From Cellulophaga sp. BC115SP (lineage in GTDB: Bacteria > Bacteroidota > Bacteroidia > Cytophagales > Spirosomataceae), in NCBI RefSeq assembly GCF_009905545.1, contig NZ_JAAALB010000031.1, positions 1-64,000 on the forward strand: 64,000 nucleotides of DNA. The letters are read 5' to 3'. Shown here one piece after another: positions 50,669 through 59,427 of the stretch. Positions within the stretch are counted from its first letter, which is position 1. Every line of letters begins with the position of its first letter. The notes beneath the pieces were generated by a model, which did no database searches, was not told the DNA's origin, and saw only the letters and a list, made by a program, of their open reading frames with translations. The translations under genes were made by a program, and so were the position numbers.

Positions 50669-52333
50669 ATGAAATTAAAACGACCTTACCGAGCCCTTTT
50701 GGCGACTTCTGCTCTTGTTGGAAGTTTATCTCTTGCTTCATTTACCGACCAAGGAGAGCGTTTTTTTGAAATTGCCAAAAACCTTGATATCTATGCTACG
50801 CTTTTCAAGGAGCTAAATCGCTATTATGTCGACGAAATAAATCCAAATCGTACTATCAAAATGTCTATCGACGCCATGTTGAAGTCATTTGACCCATATA
50901 CCGTATTCTATGCCGAAGACGATATTGAGGACTACATGACTATGACCACTGGCAAGTATAATGGCATTGGCATTGTAACGGGCAATCGTTCGGGACGTAT
51001 TACCGTGATGGCTATCGACGAAGGAACTCCTGCTGAAAAATCAGGCTTGCGTATTGGCGACGAAATTATAAAAGTAGACGGTATTGAACTTAGTAAAAAA
51101 GGTATTGACCCTGGCAAGCTCATCAAAGGGCAAACGGGAACTGTCGTAAAACTTACCGTAAAACGCTACGGTAGCAATAAACTAGAAGAAATTAGTGTCA
51201 CGCGCGATGTCGTTAAAATGAAAAATGTTACCTACTACGGTATGATTAACGACGAAGTAGGATATATAGACCTCAAGGATTTTAATACCACCGCTGCCAA
51301 GGAAGTTCGTCAGGCATTTGCTGAATTGAAGGAAAAAGGCATGAAAAAACTCATTCTTGACTTGAGAGAAAATCCTGGAGGTCTCTTGAATATGGCGGTA
51401 GATATTTGTAATATTTTCTTACCAAAAGATTCAGAAATTGTTTCAACCAAAGGAAAAGTCGAAGAGTGGAACAAAACCTATTCGGGGGTAAAAGCAGCTG
51501 TAGATGTAGATATGCCTATATCGGTGTTGACCAACTCGAGAAGTGCTTCGGCTGCTGAAATTGTCGCTGGTGTAATTCAAGACTACGATCGTGGAGTGTT
51601 GGTTGGACAAAGAAGTTATGGAAAAGGTCTGGTGCAAATCACTCGTGATTTACCTTACAATACCAAACTCAAAGTAACTACTGCCAAATACTATATCCCA
51701 AGTGGTCGTTGTATTCAAGCAATTGACTACAGTCACCGCAACCCCGATGGTAGTGTTGGTAAAGTGCCAGATTCGCTCATGACGGCTTTCAAAACCGTTC
51801 GTAGCGGTCGTACTGTTTATGATGGTGGTGGAATTTTACCTGATGTTGAAGTCGAAAAACCAACTCCTGCGGTAGTAACCCAATCATTGTCAGGAAGATT
51901 GATTTTGTTTGATTATGCTATCAAATACCATTTTGAGCATCCAACGATTAAGCCTGCCAAAGAATTTTCTTTGAGTGATGCCGAATATCAAGATTTTGTC
52001 AAATGGGCCGCTACACAAACTTTTGATTATACCACTCAGGCTGAAAAAGACTTGAATGAACTTGAGGCTTCTGCTAAAAAAGAAAGATATTATGACGCTG
52101 TAGCCGACCAGTTGAAAGCTTTGCGTACAAAGCTTTCACACAACAAAGAAGCTGATATGATGAAGTTTAAGGATGAAATCAAAACAGCTTTGGAGCAAGA
52201 AATTGTGGTACATTATTATTTGCAGAAAGGTACTCGTGAGCAGTCATTTGCTAAAGACCCAGAAATACAAGCAGCCCTTAAGTTATTTGGCGATATGAAT
52301 CGCTATAACAATATCTTGAAAGGAAAGAAATAG
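50669..52333 (+). CDS. C-terminal processing peptidase (S41 family) with PDZ domain
   Basis: The 554-residue protein is a CtpA/Prc-type protease. A hydrophobic N-terminus (YRALLATSALVGSLSLASF) acts as a signal or anchor, and an S41 N-terminal helical segment follows (KELNRYYVDEINPNRTIKMS). The PDZ domain carries GIGIVTGNRSGRITVMAIDE and SGLRIGDEIIKVDG (about 105-185). The catalytic domain has the Ser in LTNSRSASAAEIVAG near residue 292 and the Lys in QRSYGKGLVQI near 318. It degrades or trims periplasmic proteins at their C-termini. The gene has its own terminator. Length is on the long side owing to a helical C-terminal extension. Confidence 0.94.
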   Translation: MKLKRPYRALLATSALVGSLSLASFTDQGERFFEIAKNLDIYATLFKELNRYYVDEINPNRTIKMSIDAMLKSFDPYTVFYAEDDIEDYMTMTTGKYNGIGIVTGNRSGRITVMAIDEGTPAEKSGLRIGDEIIKVDGIELSKKGIDPGKLIKGQTGTVVKLTVKRYGSNKLEEISVTRDVVKMKNVTYYGMINDEVGYIDLKDFNTTAAKEVRQAFAELKEKGMKKLILDLRENPGGLLNMAVDICNIFLPKDSEIVSTKGKVEEWNKTYSGVKAAVDVDMPISVLTNSRSASAAEIVAGVIQDYDRGVLVGQRSYGKGLVQITRDLPYNTKLKVTTAKYYIPSGRCIQAIDYSHRNPDGSVGKVPDSLMTAFKTVRSGRTVYDGGGILPDVEVEKPTPAVVTQSLSGRLILFDYAIKYHFEHPTIKPAKEFSLSDAEYQDFVKWAATQTFDYTTQAEKDLNELEASAKKERYYDAVADQLKALRTKLSHNKEADMMKFKDEIKTALEQEIVVHYYLQKGTREQSFAKDPEIQAALKLFGDMNRYNNILKGKK

Positions 52334-52363
52334 TATTCTGGCTATAAATATTTCGTAAATTTG

Positions 52364-52400
52364 TGTGCTTGGGGAGCAATTCTCAAGCACATTTTTGTTT
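52364..52400 (+). terminator. Intrinsic terminator of the S41 protease gene
   Basis: TGTGCTTG and CAAGCACA form a perfect 8-base stem around GGGGAGCAATTCT, followed by TTTTTGTTT. Confidence 0.88.
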
Positions 52401-52471
52401 AGATAGAGTGAGATATTGATTTTAACCCACTCACCAATAAAAACATTCGCAAAGCGAAATCTCAAATCATT

Positions 52472-53167
52472 ATGTCTCTGATAGTTAGTATCGATACTTC
52501 GACCAAAGTTTGTTCTGTAGCATTACACAAAGAAGGCAAACTATTAGGTCTGTCTGAATTATTTACTGAAAAATCGCATTCAGGTATGTTGACTACATTG
52601 GTTGAAAATGTAGTTAAACAAGCTGGCTATGAGCTTTCACAACTCGATGCCATTGCTGTTGCCAAAGGACCAGGTTCTTATACAGGCTTGCGCATTGGCG
52701 TATCTACGGCAAAAGGGCTTTCATTTGCTTTAGACAAGCCTTTATTATCAGTAAATACCCTCGAAGCCATGGCCGCACAGTTCAAAGATATGTACGGTGC
52801 TGATACGCTACTTTGCCCGATGATTGATGCGCGTCGCATGGAAGTTTACTGTGGTGTTTGGAATACCGAAATGGGAACAATTAGTGAAATTGAGGCCAAA
52901 ATTATTGACGAAACAGCTTTTATCTCATTGTTAGAAAAACAGCCTATTGTATTTTTTGGAGATGGTGCTGCCAAGTGCAAAAGCCAAATTGCTCATCCTA
53001 ATGCCCATTTCCCAAATACAGAGTTATATCCGTCAGCTCGCACAGTAGGTGTATTAGCTCACAAGGCTTTTCAAGAACAAGCATTTGAAAATGTGGTGAG
53101 TTTTGAGCCTTTCTATTTAAAAGACTTTGTTGGAACAACGCCCAAAGCTGCCCAAAACAAAGCCTAA
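52472..53167 (+). CDS. tsaB: tRNA threonylcarbamoyladenosine biosynthesis protein TsaB
   Basis: The 231-residue protein belongs to the ASKHA-fold family of TsaB, a non-catalytic partner that binds TsaD and TsaE to make threonylcarbamoyl-adenosine at position 37 of ANN-decoding tRNAs. It shows the N-terminal IVSIDTSTKVCSVALHKEGK, the HSGMLTTLVENVV segment and the hallmark AVAKGPGSYTGLRIGVSTAKGL near residue 75. It lacks the zinc-binding histidines of TsaD, as expected. The DUF2480 gene follows 34 bases later on the same strand, probably as an operon. Confidence 0.95.
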   Translation: MSLIVSIDTSTKVCSVALHKEGKLLGLSELFTEKSHSGMLTTLVENVVKQAGYELSQLDAIAVAKGPGSYTGLRIGVSTAKGLSFALDKPLLSVNTLEAMAAQFKDMYGADTLLCPMIDARRMEVYCGVWNTEMGTISEIEAKIIDETAFISLLEKQPIVFFGDGAAKCKSQIAHPNAHFPNTELYPSARTVGVLAHKAFQEQAFENVVSFEPFYLKDFVGTTPKAAQNKA

Positions 53168-53201
53168 CATTTGTTAGGCATGAATCTTAAGTTTTATTAT
53201 C

Positions 53202-53714
53202 ATGGAACTAGACGACCCAATTATCAATAAAGTAGCCAGCAGTGGATTGGTTACACTCGACCTTGAGGATTATTATCATCAAGGCGAAAGAGTGATTTAT
53301 GACCTGAAAGACAATCTATTCATGGGAATGATTTTGAAAGAAAAAGATTTTCGTGAGTTTCTCAAAAATCATGATTGGTCGATTTATGAAGGCAAAAATG
53401 TAGCTGTTATTTGTTCAGAAGACGCTATTATTCCGACATGGGCTTATATGCTTTTGGCACTTAAACTAAGTCCGTTTGCCAATGCTGTAGTATATGGCAA
53501 TTTGGAGCAACTAGAAGATAAATTATACTATGACGCTATTGCCAAAATCAATCCTTTGGATTATGTAGACGCAAGAGTAGTGGTAAAAGGCTGTTCAAAA
53601 GTACCTGTTCCTACATCAGCGTATGTAGAAATCACTCAAAAGCTCATGCCTCACGTCAAAAGCCTCATGTTTGGCGAGCCATGTAGTACTGTGCCTCTTT
53701 ACAAGAAAAAATAA
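53202..53714 (+). CDS. DUF2480 family protein
   Basis: The 170-residue product matches DUF2480, a Bacteroidota-specific family of unknown role. Features include INKVASSGLVTLDLEDYYHQ at the start, LKDNLFMGMILKEKDFREFL, CSEDAIIPTWAYMLLALKL, a mid-domain with two short Rossmann-like strands, and RVVVKGCSKVPVPTSAYVEI. It is soluble and cytosolic by composition. Its position right after tsaB hints at a translation-linked function, but that is weak inference. A palindromic repeat begins immediately after the stop codon. Confidence 0.9.
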   Translation: MELDDPIINKVASSGLVTLDLEDYYHQGERVIYDLKDNLFMGMILKEKDFREFLKNHDWSIYEGKNVAVICSEDAIIPTWAYMLLALKLSPFANAVVYGNLEQLEDKLYYDAIAKINPLDYVDARVVVKGCSKVPVPTSAYVEITQKLMPHVKSLMFGEPCSTVPLYKKK

Positions 53715-53718
53715 AGAG

Positions 53719-53876
53719 ATTTGAAAATATGGAAATTTGAAGATTTGAAAATGATTTTATAAGACAACGCAACACTTTATGCGATTGCTACTTGTTTATG
53801 GTATTTTTGTACTTGTATTCAACTACAAATACTATTTTTCAAATCTTCAAATCATCACCTCTTCAAATTTTCAAAT
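53719..53876. repeat. Palindromic repeat with TTTGAAGATTTGAAAA arms
   Basis: The left arm (TTTGAAAATATGGAAATTTG, then AAGATTTGAAAATG) is the approximate reverse complement of the right arm (TTTTTCAAATCTTCAAATC, then ACCTCTTCAAATTTTCAA). The middle contains ACGCAACACTTTATGCGATT, reminiscent of the AGACGCAA-TGCT-TTGCGTCT hairpin. The element lies between the convergent DUF2480 and HNH genes, and the right arm overlaps the HNH stop codon. Confidence 0.75.
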
Positions 53877-54391
53877 TAAAATACTGCCTTTTCTCTTTTT
53901 CCCAAAAATGGAATCCAACTTGATTCTAGGCTTCCGCCCAAATCTCGAAGAAACATAATAAATGAGGGCTTAAATGGCTTACTTCTGAGTGGCATATTAG
54001 CCTCTTCGGGTGTTAAATCTCCTTTTTTTGAATTACATCTTCGACAGGCTGTCGTGAGATTATCCCATGTAGTACGTCCACCACGTGACTTTGGCATAAC
54101 ATGGTCGAGAGTAAGGTCATCTTTGGAGCCACAGTACTGACATACATTGTGGTCACGACGGAAGATATTTTGACGAGACAAAATGACACCTTTATAAGGC
54201 ATATAAATATACTTGTGAAGGCGAATAACCGAAGGCATAGGAAAAGCCTGAGAAATACTATGTAATTGCTCGTTTTCGGATTCAGCCACCAAATCGGCCT
54301 TATTTAGGTACACTAACAAAAATGCTTTGGGAATAGAACAAACGGCTAATGCAGTGTAATCTTGATTCAATACTAAGACTTTCCGACCCAT
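53876..54391 (-). CDS. HNH endonuclease
   Basis: The 171-residue protein contains an HNH_5-type nuclease motif. Two zinc CxxC pairs (CQYCG and CRRC) bracket the ββα metal core, and DHVMPKSRGGRTTWDNLTTA near residue 95 holds the catalytic His and Asn. The N-terminal half (MGRKVLVLNQDYTALAVCSI) is shared with a conserved group of free-standing HNH proteins found in many phyla and not tied to a phage or intron. The target is unknown. No restriction or mobile genes surround it, which argues against a homing or restriction role. Confidence 0.9.
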   Translation of the reverse strand: MGRKVLVLNQDYTALAVCSIPKAFLLVYLNKADLVAESENEQLHSISQAFPMPSVIRLHKYIYMPYKGVILSRQNIFRRDHNVCQYCGSKDDLTLDHVMPKSRGGRTTWDNLTTACRRCNSKKGDLTPEEANMPLRSKPFKPSFIMFLRDLGGSLESSWIPFLGKREKAVF

Positions 54392-54754
54392 AACTAATTC
54401 AATTTTTAGTGAACAATATGGTCATCAGCCGAAGGTATTTTGTCAGTTACCTCTACTAATGACCTCAACGCTTGAGATGTTGGAATATATAGTTGTTATG
54501 AAACATGCTTATTTTAGTAAAATTCAATCGCACAAGGCTAACAGAAGGATGAAAACAAAACGGAAGCAGCTATTCAGAAATAGTAGTTTTCTTAAACCAT
54601 TGAGTTTTCCAGATATTTGCAAATTAATGATAAATCTCAATAATACAACTCGTATATTCAAAAAATAGTTTTACCGTAATCATTTGCTAATGAATTGATT
54701 ATATACGTAACAAAAGTGCTATCCTAAATTTATTAAAAGCCTATAGCTTCAAAT
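54392..54754. other. Gene-free stretch between the HNH and 72-residue protein genes
   Basis: A 69-codon plus-strand frame (54459-54668) is present, but its translation is rich in K, N and S without any family resemblance, and no promoter or terminator supports it. I see no palindromic repeat here. The upstream sequences of the HNH gene probably lie at its left edge. Confidence 0.5.
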
Positions 54755-54800
54755 AAAAAGGTCTGTATCGAAGTTGTTACACTGGGATACAGACCTATTT
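54755..54800 (-). terminator. Intrinsic terminator of the 72-residue protein gene
   Basis: On the minus strand AGGTCTGTATC and GATACAGACCT pair perfectly around a 15-base loop, with a T-rich tail (TTTTTATTTG). It lies just after the stop codon of the 54826-55044 frame and supports that frame as a real gene. Confidence 0.85.
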
Positions 54801-54825
54801 ATTGTGTCATAAGATTGTATAGAAA

Positions 54826-55044
54826 CTACGTTAGCCTCAGAGGTATCCTCCTTTTCAAACGATTAAAGCATTTAGTGATTAACTTCTCGTAAGTCTTGCC
54901 ATATCTTTCAAAACACCATTCATGCAAGAACTTAATTTCATCGATGGCTAAGTTTTTAATTGCCTTTCTTAGCTCTTTTTCAAATAACTTTGCATCAAAA
55001 CTTACTTTCTCAAGTATCATTTTGACATAGTCTAAAGCTGTCAT
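54826..55044 (-). CDS. Small helical protein of unknown function
   Basis: The 72-residue product reads MTALDYVKMILEKVSFDAKL, then FEKELRKAIKNLAIDEIKFL, ending with HEWCFERYGKTYEKLI and a basic tail KCFNRLKRRIPLRLT. It consists of two or three amphipathic helices and is soluble, with no signal peptide. A clear terminator follows it, which argues that it is expressed. I cannot name a family. The basic C-terminus could bind nucleic acid or a partner protein. Codon use looks like that of neighbouring genes. Confidence 0.65.
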   Translation of the reverse strand: MTALDYVKMILEKVSFDAKLFEKELRKAIKNLAIDEIKFLHEWCFERYGKTYEKLITKCFNRLKRRIPLRLT

Positions 55045-55294
55045 AGTTTAAATTAGATTTAATAATCTTGGTTTTTAAGTTATTAGGTTAAACGGTTATT
55101 TAGGATTGAATAGTGTCTTCTTGAGCTAAAAGTCGTAAATTGCTTAACAATTAGCACTTCAGACACATAGGCATTTCTTCATCCCAAACTCAAAGTTTTC
55201 ATTTTAGTGTGTCATATTCGCCAACGAATAAATCTAGAATTGAAAACAGTAAATCATTCAAAACCCATAAAATAGTATCTATTGACGAAAAACG

Positions 55295-56743
55295 GTGAAA
55301 TTTACAAATAAATATATCAATATTCCAATATTATTTTGTTTTTTATTCAGCTATTCTCTAATAGCTCAGGAAAATACGCCTACGCTTGTTTTGGGTGAAA
55401 AGACGATCACGATGGATGGATTTTTTACCATAACAGCTGTGGTAAAAACAAATCCTGACCAGCCTTTTCCTGAATGTAAATTTCCTGAATTGATAGAATT
55501 TACCAAACGAGGATATTCTAAGTCTATTGCCCGTTCGGTCATTAATGGACAACCTACTGTAACTTATAATATTACCCAAAATTACCAGCCTAAAAAAGAA
55601 GGTACGTTAAAAATCAAACCATTTAAAGTACTGGTTAATGGCACCGAAATCAAAAATGAGGGAGTAGTTGTGATTGTCAATAAAGCTGTGGCCAACCCTA
55701 ATCCTGAAACGGAGAATGAGGAAGCCTTGACATCTGTAGCTGAAGGCAATCAAAAAGACTTAGTGAATGTAAAAGAAAATGCTTTTTTGGCAATAAGTAC
55801 CAATAAATTAGCGCCTTATGTAGGAGAAAACTTCACTTTAACACTGGCCTTTTACGTTGCAGAGAACAATACTGCCGATATTCAATTTGATCAAAATAAC
55901 ATTCAGATTCCTGAAATTATAAAAAAAATAAAACCTGAAAGTTGTTGGGAAGAGAGCTTTGGACTTACGGAAACGCAGACTTCAACTGTAAAATTGAATG
56001 GTAAAACCTACACACAATACAAGTTTTATCAGGCAACTTTTTATCCGCTTAATAACAAGAAAATTAGTATTCCTTCTGCAAGCCTTCGTTTGTTAAAAGA
56101 CTTTGACGAAAAAGAATCTAAAAAACGTAATTATGTTACTTTTTCGAGTAAGGCTTTTACTATACAACCTAAAGATTTACCTTCTCATCCACTCAAACAG
56201 CAAGTATCCGTTGGTAACTTTTCTTTAAAAGAAAATATCAGTAATAATAAAGCCCAAACAGGGCAATCTATCGACTATCAAATTCAAATTATTGGTGATG
56301 GAAACATCTCTGTAATTCGTTTGCCTGAAGTTAAAAATGATAGCACCTTTGACTTTTTCCAACCTGATATTAACTCGATTGTATCGCCACAAGGCAGTAA
56401 AATTATTGGCACAAAATCTTTTACTTTTCATATTATTCCCAAACAGGCTGGTAACTTTGCAATGTCAAAGTATTTCAACTGGATATTTTTCAATCCAACT
56501 ACAGCTCAATATGATACGCTAAAGCCCAAGGTGGTAATCCATACGAAGGGTCGAACTATTAGTACAGTAGATACTCCTAATGCTGAAAATTCGACGATTT
56601 ATGATGGACTAGAGAATATCTCGACACCCGAAGGAACAAGCAACTTGGTGAGACTTCTCAAAAACGAAGCAAATATCATCATTATCATTATGCTGGCAGG
56701 ATTAATTTATCTGTTTTTACCAGGCAAGAGAACCAGACAATAA
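55295..56743 (+). CDS. BatD family protein (oxygen-tolerance protein)
   Basis: The 482-residue protein has a signal peptide ([16 protein letters not shown]), tandem beta-sandwich domains typical of BatD ([60 protein letters not shown]), and a C-terminal transmembrane helix ([17 protein letters not shown]) with a short basic tail. BatD anchors in the inner membrane and projects into the periplasm. In Bacteroides, Bat proteins are linked to aerotolerance. The usual partners BatA, BatB, BatC and BatE are not in the window, so this copy is orphaned or the set is split. Confidence 0.9.
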   Translation: MKFTNKYINIPILFCFLFSYSLIAQENTPTLVLGEKTITMDGFFTITAVVKTNPDQPFPECKFPELIEFTKRGYSKSIARSVINGQPTVTYNITQNYQPKKEGTLKIKPFKVLVNGTEIKNEGVVVIVNKAVANPNPETENEEALTSVAEGNQKDLVNVKENAFLAISTNKLAPYVGENFTLTLAFYVAENNTADIQFDQNNIQIPEIIKKIKPESCWEESFGLTETQTSTVKLNGKTYTQYKFYQATFYPLNNKKISIPSASLRLLKDFDEKESKKRNYVTFSSKAFTIQPKDLPSHPLKQQVSVGNFSLKENISNNKAQTGQSIDYQIQIIGDGNISVIRLPEVKNDSTFDFFQPDINSIVSPQGSKIIGTKSFTFHIIPKQAGNFAMSKYFNWIFFNPTTAQYDTLKPKVVIHTKGRTISTVDTPNAENSTIYDGLENISTPEGTSNLVRLLKNEANIIIIIMLAGLIYLFLPGKRTRQ

Positions 56744-56799
56744 CATCGACTCATGGGCAATTTGAAGTACCCCTTGCCACGAGTCAAATCATTCAAAAA

Positions 56800-57909
56800 A
56801 TGAGCAGTACATACGGTAAATTATTTAAAATTAGCACTTTTGGTGAATCGCACGGACAAGCAGTTGGGGTAGTGGTAGATGGGTGTCCAGCAGGAATTCC
56901 TTTTGATGCTGAATTTATTCAAAGTGAGTTAGACCGCCGTAAGCCAGGGCAGTCACGTATTACAACGCAACGTCGCGAGGCCGATGAGTTTCAGGTAGTT
57001 TCAGGTGTATTTGAAGGAAAAACCACAGGTACGCCAATCGCTATGTTGGTTTGGAATGGCGACCAACGTTCGAAAGACTATTCACATATTGCTCAACAAT
57101 TCAGACCTTCGCACGCTGACTTTACCTATCAAGCCAAATATGGCGTCCGTGATTATCGTGGTGGTGGTCGTAGCTCAGCTCGTGAAACGGTTGCCCGTGT
57201 TGCAGCAGGTGCTTTGGCAAAGTTGGTATTAAAAAATATTGGTATAGATATCAAAGCTTACGTTTCGCAAGTTGGTAAGTTAAAATTAGAAAAATCTTAT
57301 CAGGAGCTCAACTTGGCATTGGCAGAAGAAAATGCTGTTCGTTGTCCAGACCCAGCCTTGGCGCAAGAAATGTTCGATTATATTGATGAAACTCGTAAAA
57401 AAGGAGATTCAATTGGAGGAATTGTGGACTGCGTGGTAACAGGAACACCAGTTGGATTAGGCGAACCAGTATTTGATAAACTTCATGCCGAACTTGGTAA
57501 AGCCATGTTAAGTATCAATGCTGTAAAAGGCTTTGAATATGGCAGTGGTTTTGCTGGCGTAGAAATGTACGGCTCTGAGCACAACGACGAGTTTTTTATC
57601 GAAGATGAACAAGTAAAAACCAAATCCAATCATTCTGGAGGTATCCAAGGTGGTATTTCAAATGGTGCTGATATTTACTTCAGAACAGCCTTCAAGCCAG
57701 TCGCAACCATTATGCAGGACCAAGCGAGCGTTGACCAAGAAGGTAATACCGTTACGGTTTCTGGCAAAGGACGCCACGACCCATGTGTAGTACCACGTGC
57801 AGTACCTATTGTAGAAGCAATGGCTGCTTTGGTTTTGGTAGACTTTTACCTTCGTAACCGTGCCACACAAGGATTGGCGTATGAACAAGAAGAAAAATTA
57901 GAGTTTTAA
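56800..57909 (+). CDS. aroC: Chorismate synthase
   Basis: The 369-residue enzyme converts 5-enolpyruvylshikimate-3-phosphate to chorismate, needing reduced FMN. All family signatures are present: [20 protein letters not shown] at the N-terminus, [40 protein letters not shown], and [19 protein letters not shown]. Length is typical. The stop codon overlaps the ATG of tadA by one base (TAATG), so the two genes are translationally coupled. BatD is 56 bases upstream and may or may not share the transcript. Confidence 0.97.
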   Translation: MSSTYGKLFKISTFGESHGQAVGVVVDGCPAGIPFDAEFIQSELDRRKPGQSRITTQRREADEFQVVSGVFEGKTTGTPIAMLVWNGDQRSKDYSHIAQQFRPSHADFTYQAKYGVRDYRGGGRSSARETVARVAAGALAKLVLKNIGIDIKAYVSQVGKLKLEKSYQELNLALAEENAVRCPDPALAQEMFDYIDETRKKGDSIGGIVDCVVTGTPVGLGEPVFDKLHAELGKAMLSINAVKGFEYGSGFAGVEMYGSEHNDEFFIEDEQVKTKSNHSGGIQGGISNGADIYFRTAFKPVATIMQDQASVDQEGNTVTVSGKGRHDPCVVPRAVPIVEAMAALVLVDFYLRNRATQGLAYEQEEKLEF

Positions 57910-58361
57910 TGCAAAAGAATAATTCCCTTTTTTCAGATGAGTATTTTATGCAATTGGCACTTTACCAAGCAGAGATAGCCATGGAAAAAGGGGAAATTCC
58001 AGTAGGAGCAGTGGTCGTTTGTCAAAACACCATCATTGCTAAAGCACATAATCAGACAGAACTCTTACAGGATGTAACCGCTCATGCTGAAATGTTGGCG
58101 CTAACGGCAGCGGCCAATACTCTTGGAGCAAAATACCTTCGAGATTGTACTTTGTATGTGACACTCGAACCTTGTATTATGTGTGGAGGAGCTTTGTATT
58201 GGTCTCAAATAGGCAAAATTGTCATTGGTGCCATGGACGATAAAAGAGGTTGCTCCAAAGTGAGTCCGAAAATTTATCATCCCAAAACACAAGTCATCAC
58301 AGGCGTATTGCAAGAGGTATGTGAAGCTATGCTTAAAAGCTTTTTCAAAAAACTACGTTAG
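57909..58361 (+). CDS. tadA: tRNA adenosine(34) deaminase
   Basis: The 150-residue protein is a zinc-dependent cytidine-deaminase-fold enzyme of the TadA type. The N-terminus FMQLALYQAEIAMEKGEIPV leads to GAVVV. The catalytic HAEMLAL near residue 59 and PCIMCGGAL near 90 hold the zinc ligands. It turns adenosine 34 of tRNA-Arg into inosine for wobble reading. Some bacterial relatives instead deaminate guanine or cytosine, but the AHNQTELLQDVTAHAEM segment is TadA-like. Its start overlaps the aroC stop. Confidence 0.92.
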   Translation: MQKNNSLFSDEYFMQLALYQAEIAMEKGEIPVGAVVVCQNTIIAKAHNQTELLQDVTAHAEMLALTAAANTLGAKYLRDCTLYVTLEPCIMCGGALYWSQIGKIVIGAMDDKRGCSKVSPKIYHPKTQVITGVLQEVCEAMLKSFFKKLR

Positions 58362-58592
58362 CATATTCTTCATACCATTGGCTCATTCAGTTCTTAGATT
58401 TTCCTTAATAAACACCCTCTAGAGGAACTTATAGCCACTGAAGGCAGTTTTTTAGACAAAGACTCATAGTCAAAAACAAAGACAACTTAGTTATAGATTG
58501 TAGTATCAGCCTAAATGATTCATTGGACAGTCTATTTCTAAAGTACTCAACAGATATATTTTAAACTCAATTAACTTAATTAACTTAAAAAA

Positions 58593-59204
58593 ATGGCATT
58601 CGTATTAGACCCACTACCATACGCTAACGACGCGTTGGAGCCGCATTTTGATGCATTGACAATGGAAATCCACCATGACCGTCACCACAATGCTTACGTA
58701 ACAAACTTGAACGCTGCTGTAGCAGGTACAGAATTAGAAGGTAAGTCTTTGGAAGAGCTTTTGGCTTCTATCAGCACGCTTTCACCAGCAGTTCGTAACA
58801 ACGGCGGTGGTCACTTCAACCACAACTTGTTCTGGAATATTCTTTCTCCAAACGGTGGTGGAGCTCCAGTAGGTGCATTGGCTGAAGCTATCAATGCTAA
58901 ATTTGGTTCTTTCGATGAGTTCAAAGCTGAATTCAAAAAAGCGGCTATCAGTCGTTTTGGTTCAGGTTGGGCTTGGTTAGTAGCTCAAAAAGATGGTTCT
59001 ATCGCTATCTCTTCTACGCCAAACCAAGACAACCCATTGATGGACGTAGCTGATGTTAAAGGTTTTCCTGTAATCGGCTTAGACGTTTGGGAACACGCTT
59101 ACTACTTGAAGTTCCAAAACAAACGCCCAGATTATATCGACGCATTCTGGAATGTAATTGACTGGAATATCGCTGAAGCTAGATACCAATCAGCTAAAGC
59201 CTAG
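58593..59204 (+). CDS. Superoxide dismutase (Mn or cambialistic Fe/Mn type)
   Basis: The 203-residue enzyme dismutates superoxide in the cytosol. The four metal ligands are visible: His in [12 protein letters not shown], His in [10 protein letters not shown], and Asp and His in [19 protein letters not shown]. The [10 protein letters not shown] and NQDNPLM segments place Gly and Gln where Mn enzymes have them, so Mn or mixed-metal use is more likely than Fe-only. The start is the ATG of [17 protein letters not shown]. No clear -33/-7 pair is found in the 230-base upstream gap. A long inverted repeat follows 12 bases after the stop codon. Confidence 0.95.
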   Translation: MAFVLDPLPYANDALEPHFDALTMEIHHDRHHNAYVTNLNAAVAGTELEGKSLEELLASISTLSPAVRNNGGGHFNHNLFWNILSPNGGGAPVGALAEAINAKFGSFDEFKAEFKKAAISRFGSGWAWLVAQKDGSIAISSTPNQDNPLMDVADVKGFPVIGLDVWEHAYYLKFQNKRPDYIDAFWNVIDWNIAEARYQSAKA

Positions 59205-59216
59205 ATAATCAAAAAC

Positions 59217-59269
59217 TTAGGCAATACTTTGATTTTTTTTGTAAAAAAAAGCCTCAAAGTATTGCCTAA
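59217..59269 (+). other. Long perfect hairpin between the sod gene and tRNA-His
   Basis: TTAGGCAATACTTTGA and TCAAAGTATTGCCTAA form a perfect 16-base stem. The loop starts with TTTTTTTT, then GT, then AAAAAAAA, so it can extend almost to a continuous palindrome. A T run directly after the left arm is unlike a normal terminator order. The right arm also contains the TTG of the tRNA-His promoter, so hairpin formation and promoter overlap. Confidence 0.75.
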
Positions 59270-59292
59270 TAGTGATAAAATACCTAATTTTG
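59262..59292 (+). promoter_or_regulatory. Promoter of tRNA-His
   Basis: TTG (59262-59264), 20 bases, then TAATTTTG (59285-59292). The following GCATCAC is shared with the tRNA-Asn promoter. Transcription should begin about ten bases before the mature tRNA. Confidence 0.78.
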
Positions 59293-59308
59293 CATCACTA
59301 AAAAACAC

Positions 59309-59386
59309 GGAGAGTGTAGCTCAGTTGGTTAGAGCATCGGTTTGTGGTACCGAGGGTCGTGGGTTCGAGCCCCATCATTCTCCCCA
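59309..59386 (+). tRNA. tRNA-His (anticodon GTG), CCA encoded
   Basis: The acceptor GAGAGTG pairs with CATTCTC (one G-T pair). An extra G at -1 faces C73, the hallmark of tRNA-His. The D-arm has GCTC/GAGC, the anticodon loop TTGTGGT holds GTG, and the T-arm is GTGGG-TTCGAGC-CCCAT. CCA is encoded. A terminator hairpin begins in the next base. Confidence 0.96.
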
Positions 59387-59416
59387 AAAGGTTATCTGAA
59401 AAGATAACCTTTTTTA
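59387..59416 (+). terminator. Intrinsic terminator of tRNA-His
   Basis: AAAGGTTATCT and AGATAACCTTT form a perfect stem with a GAAA tetraloop, followed by T residues. It may also serve the convergent hydrolase gene on the minus strand, whose stop codon is 16 bases away. Confidence 0.93.
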
Positions 59417-59427
59417 TTTTACCCCAA

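Noticed and set aside
54459-54668. 69-codon plus-strand open frame
   Set aside because: The translation is compositionally random (many K, N, S), matches no family I know, and lacks promoter and terminator signals.
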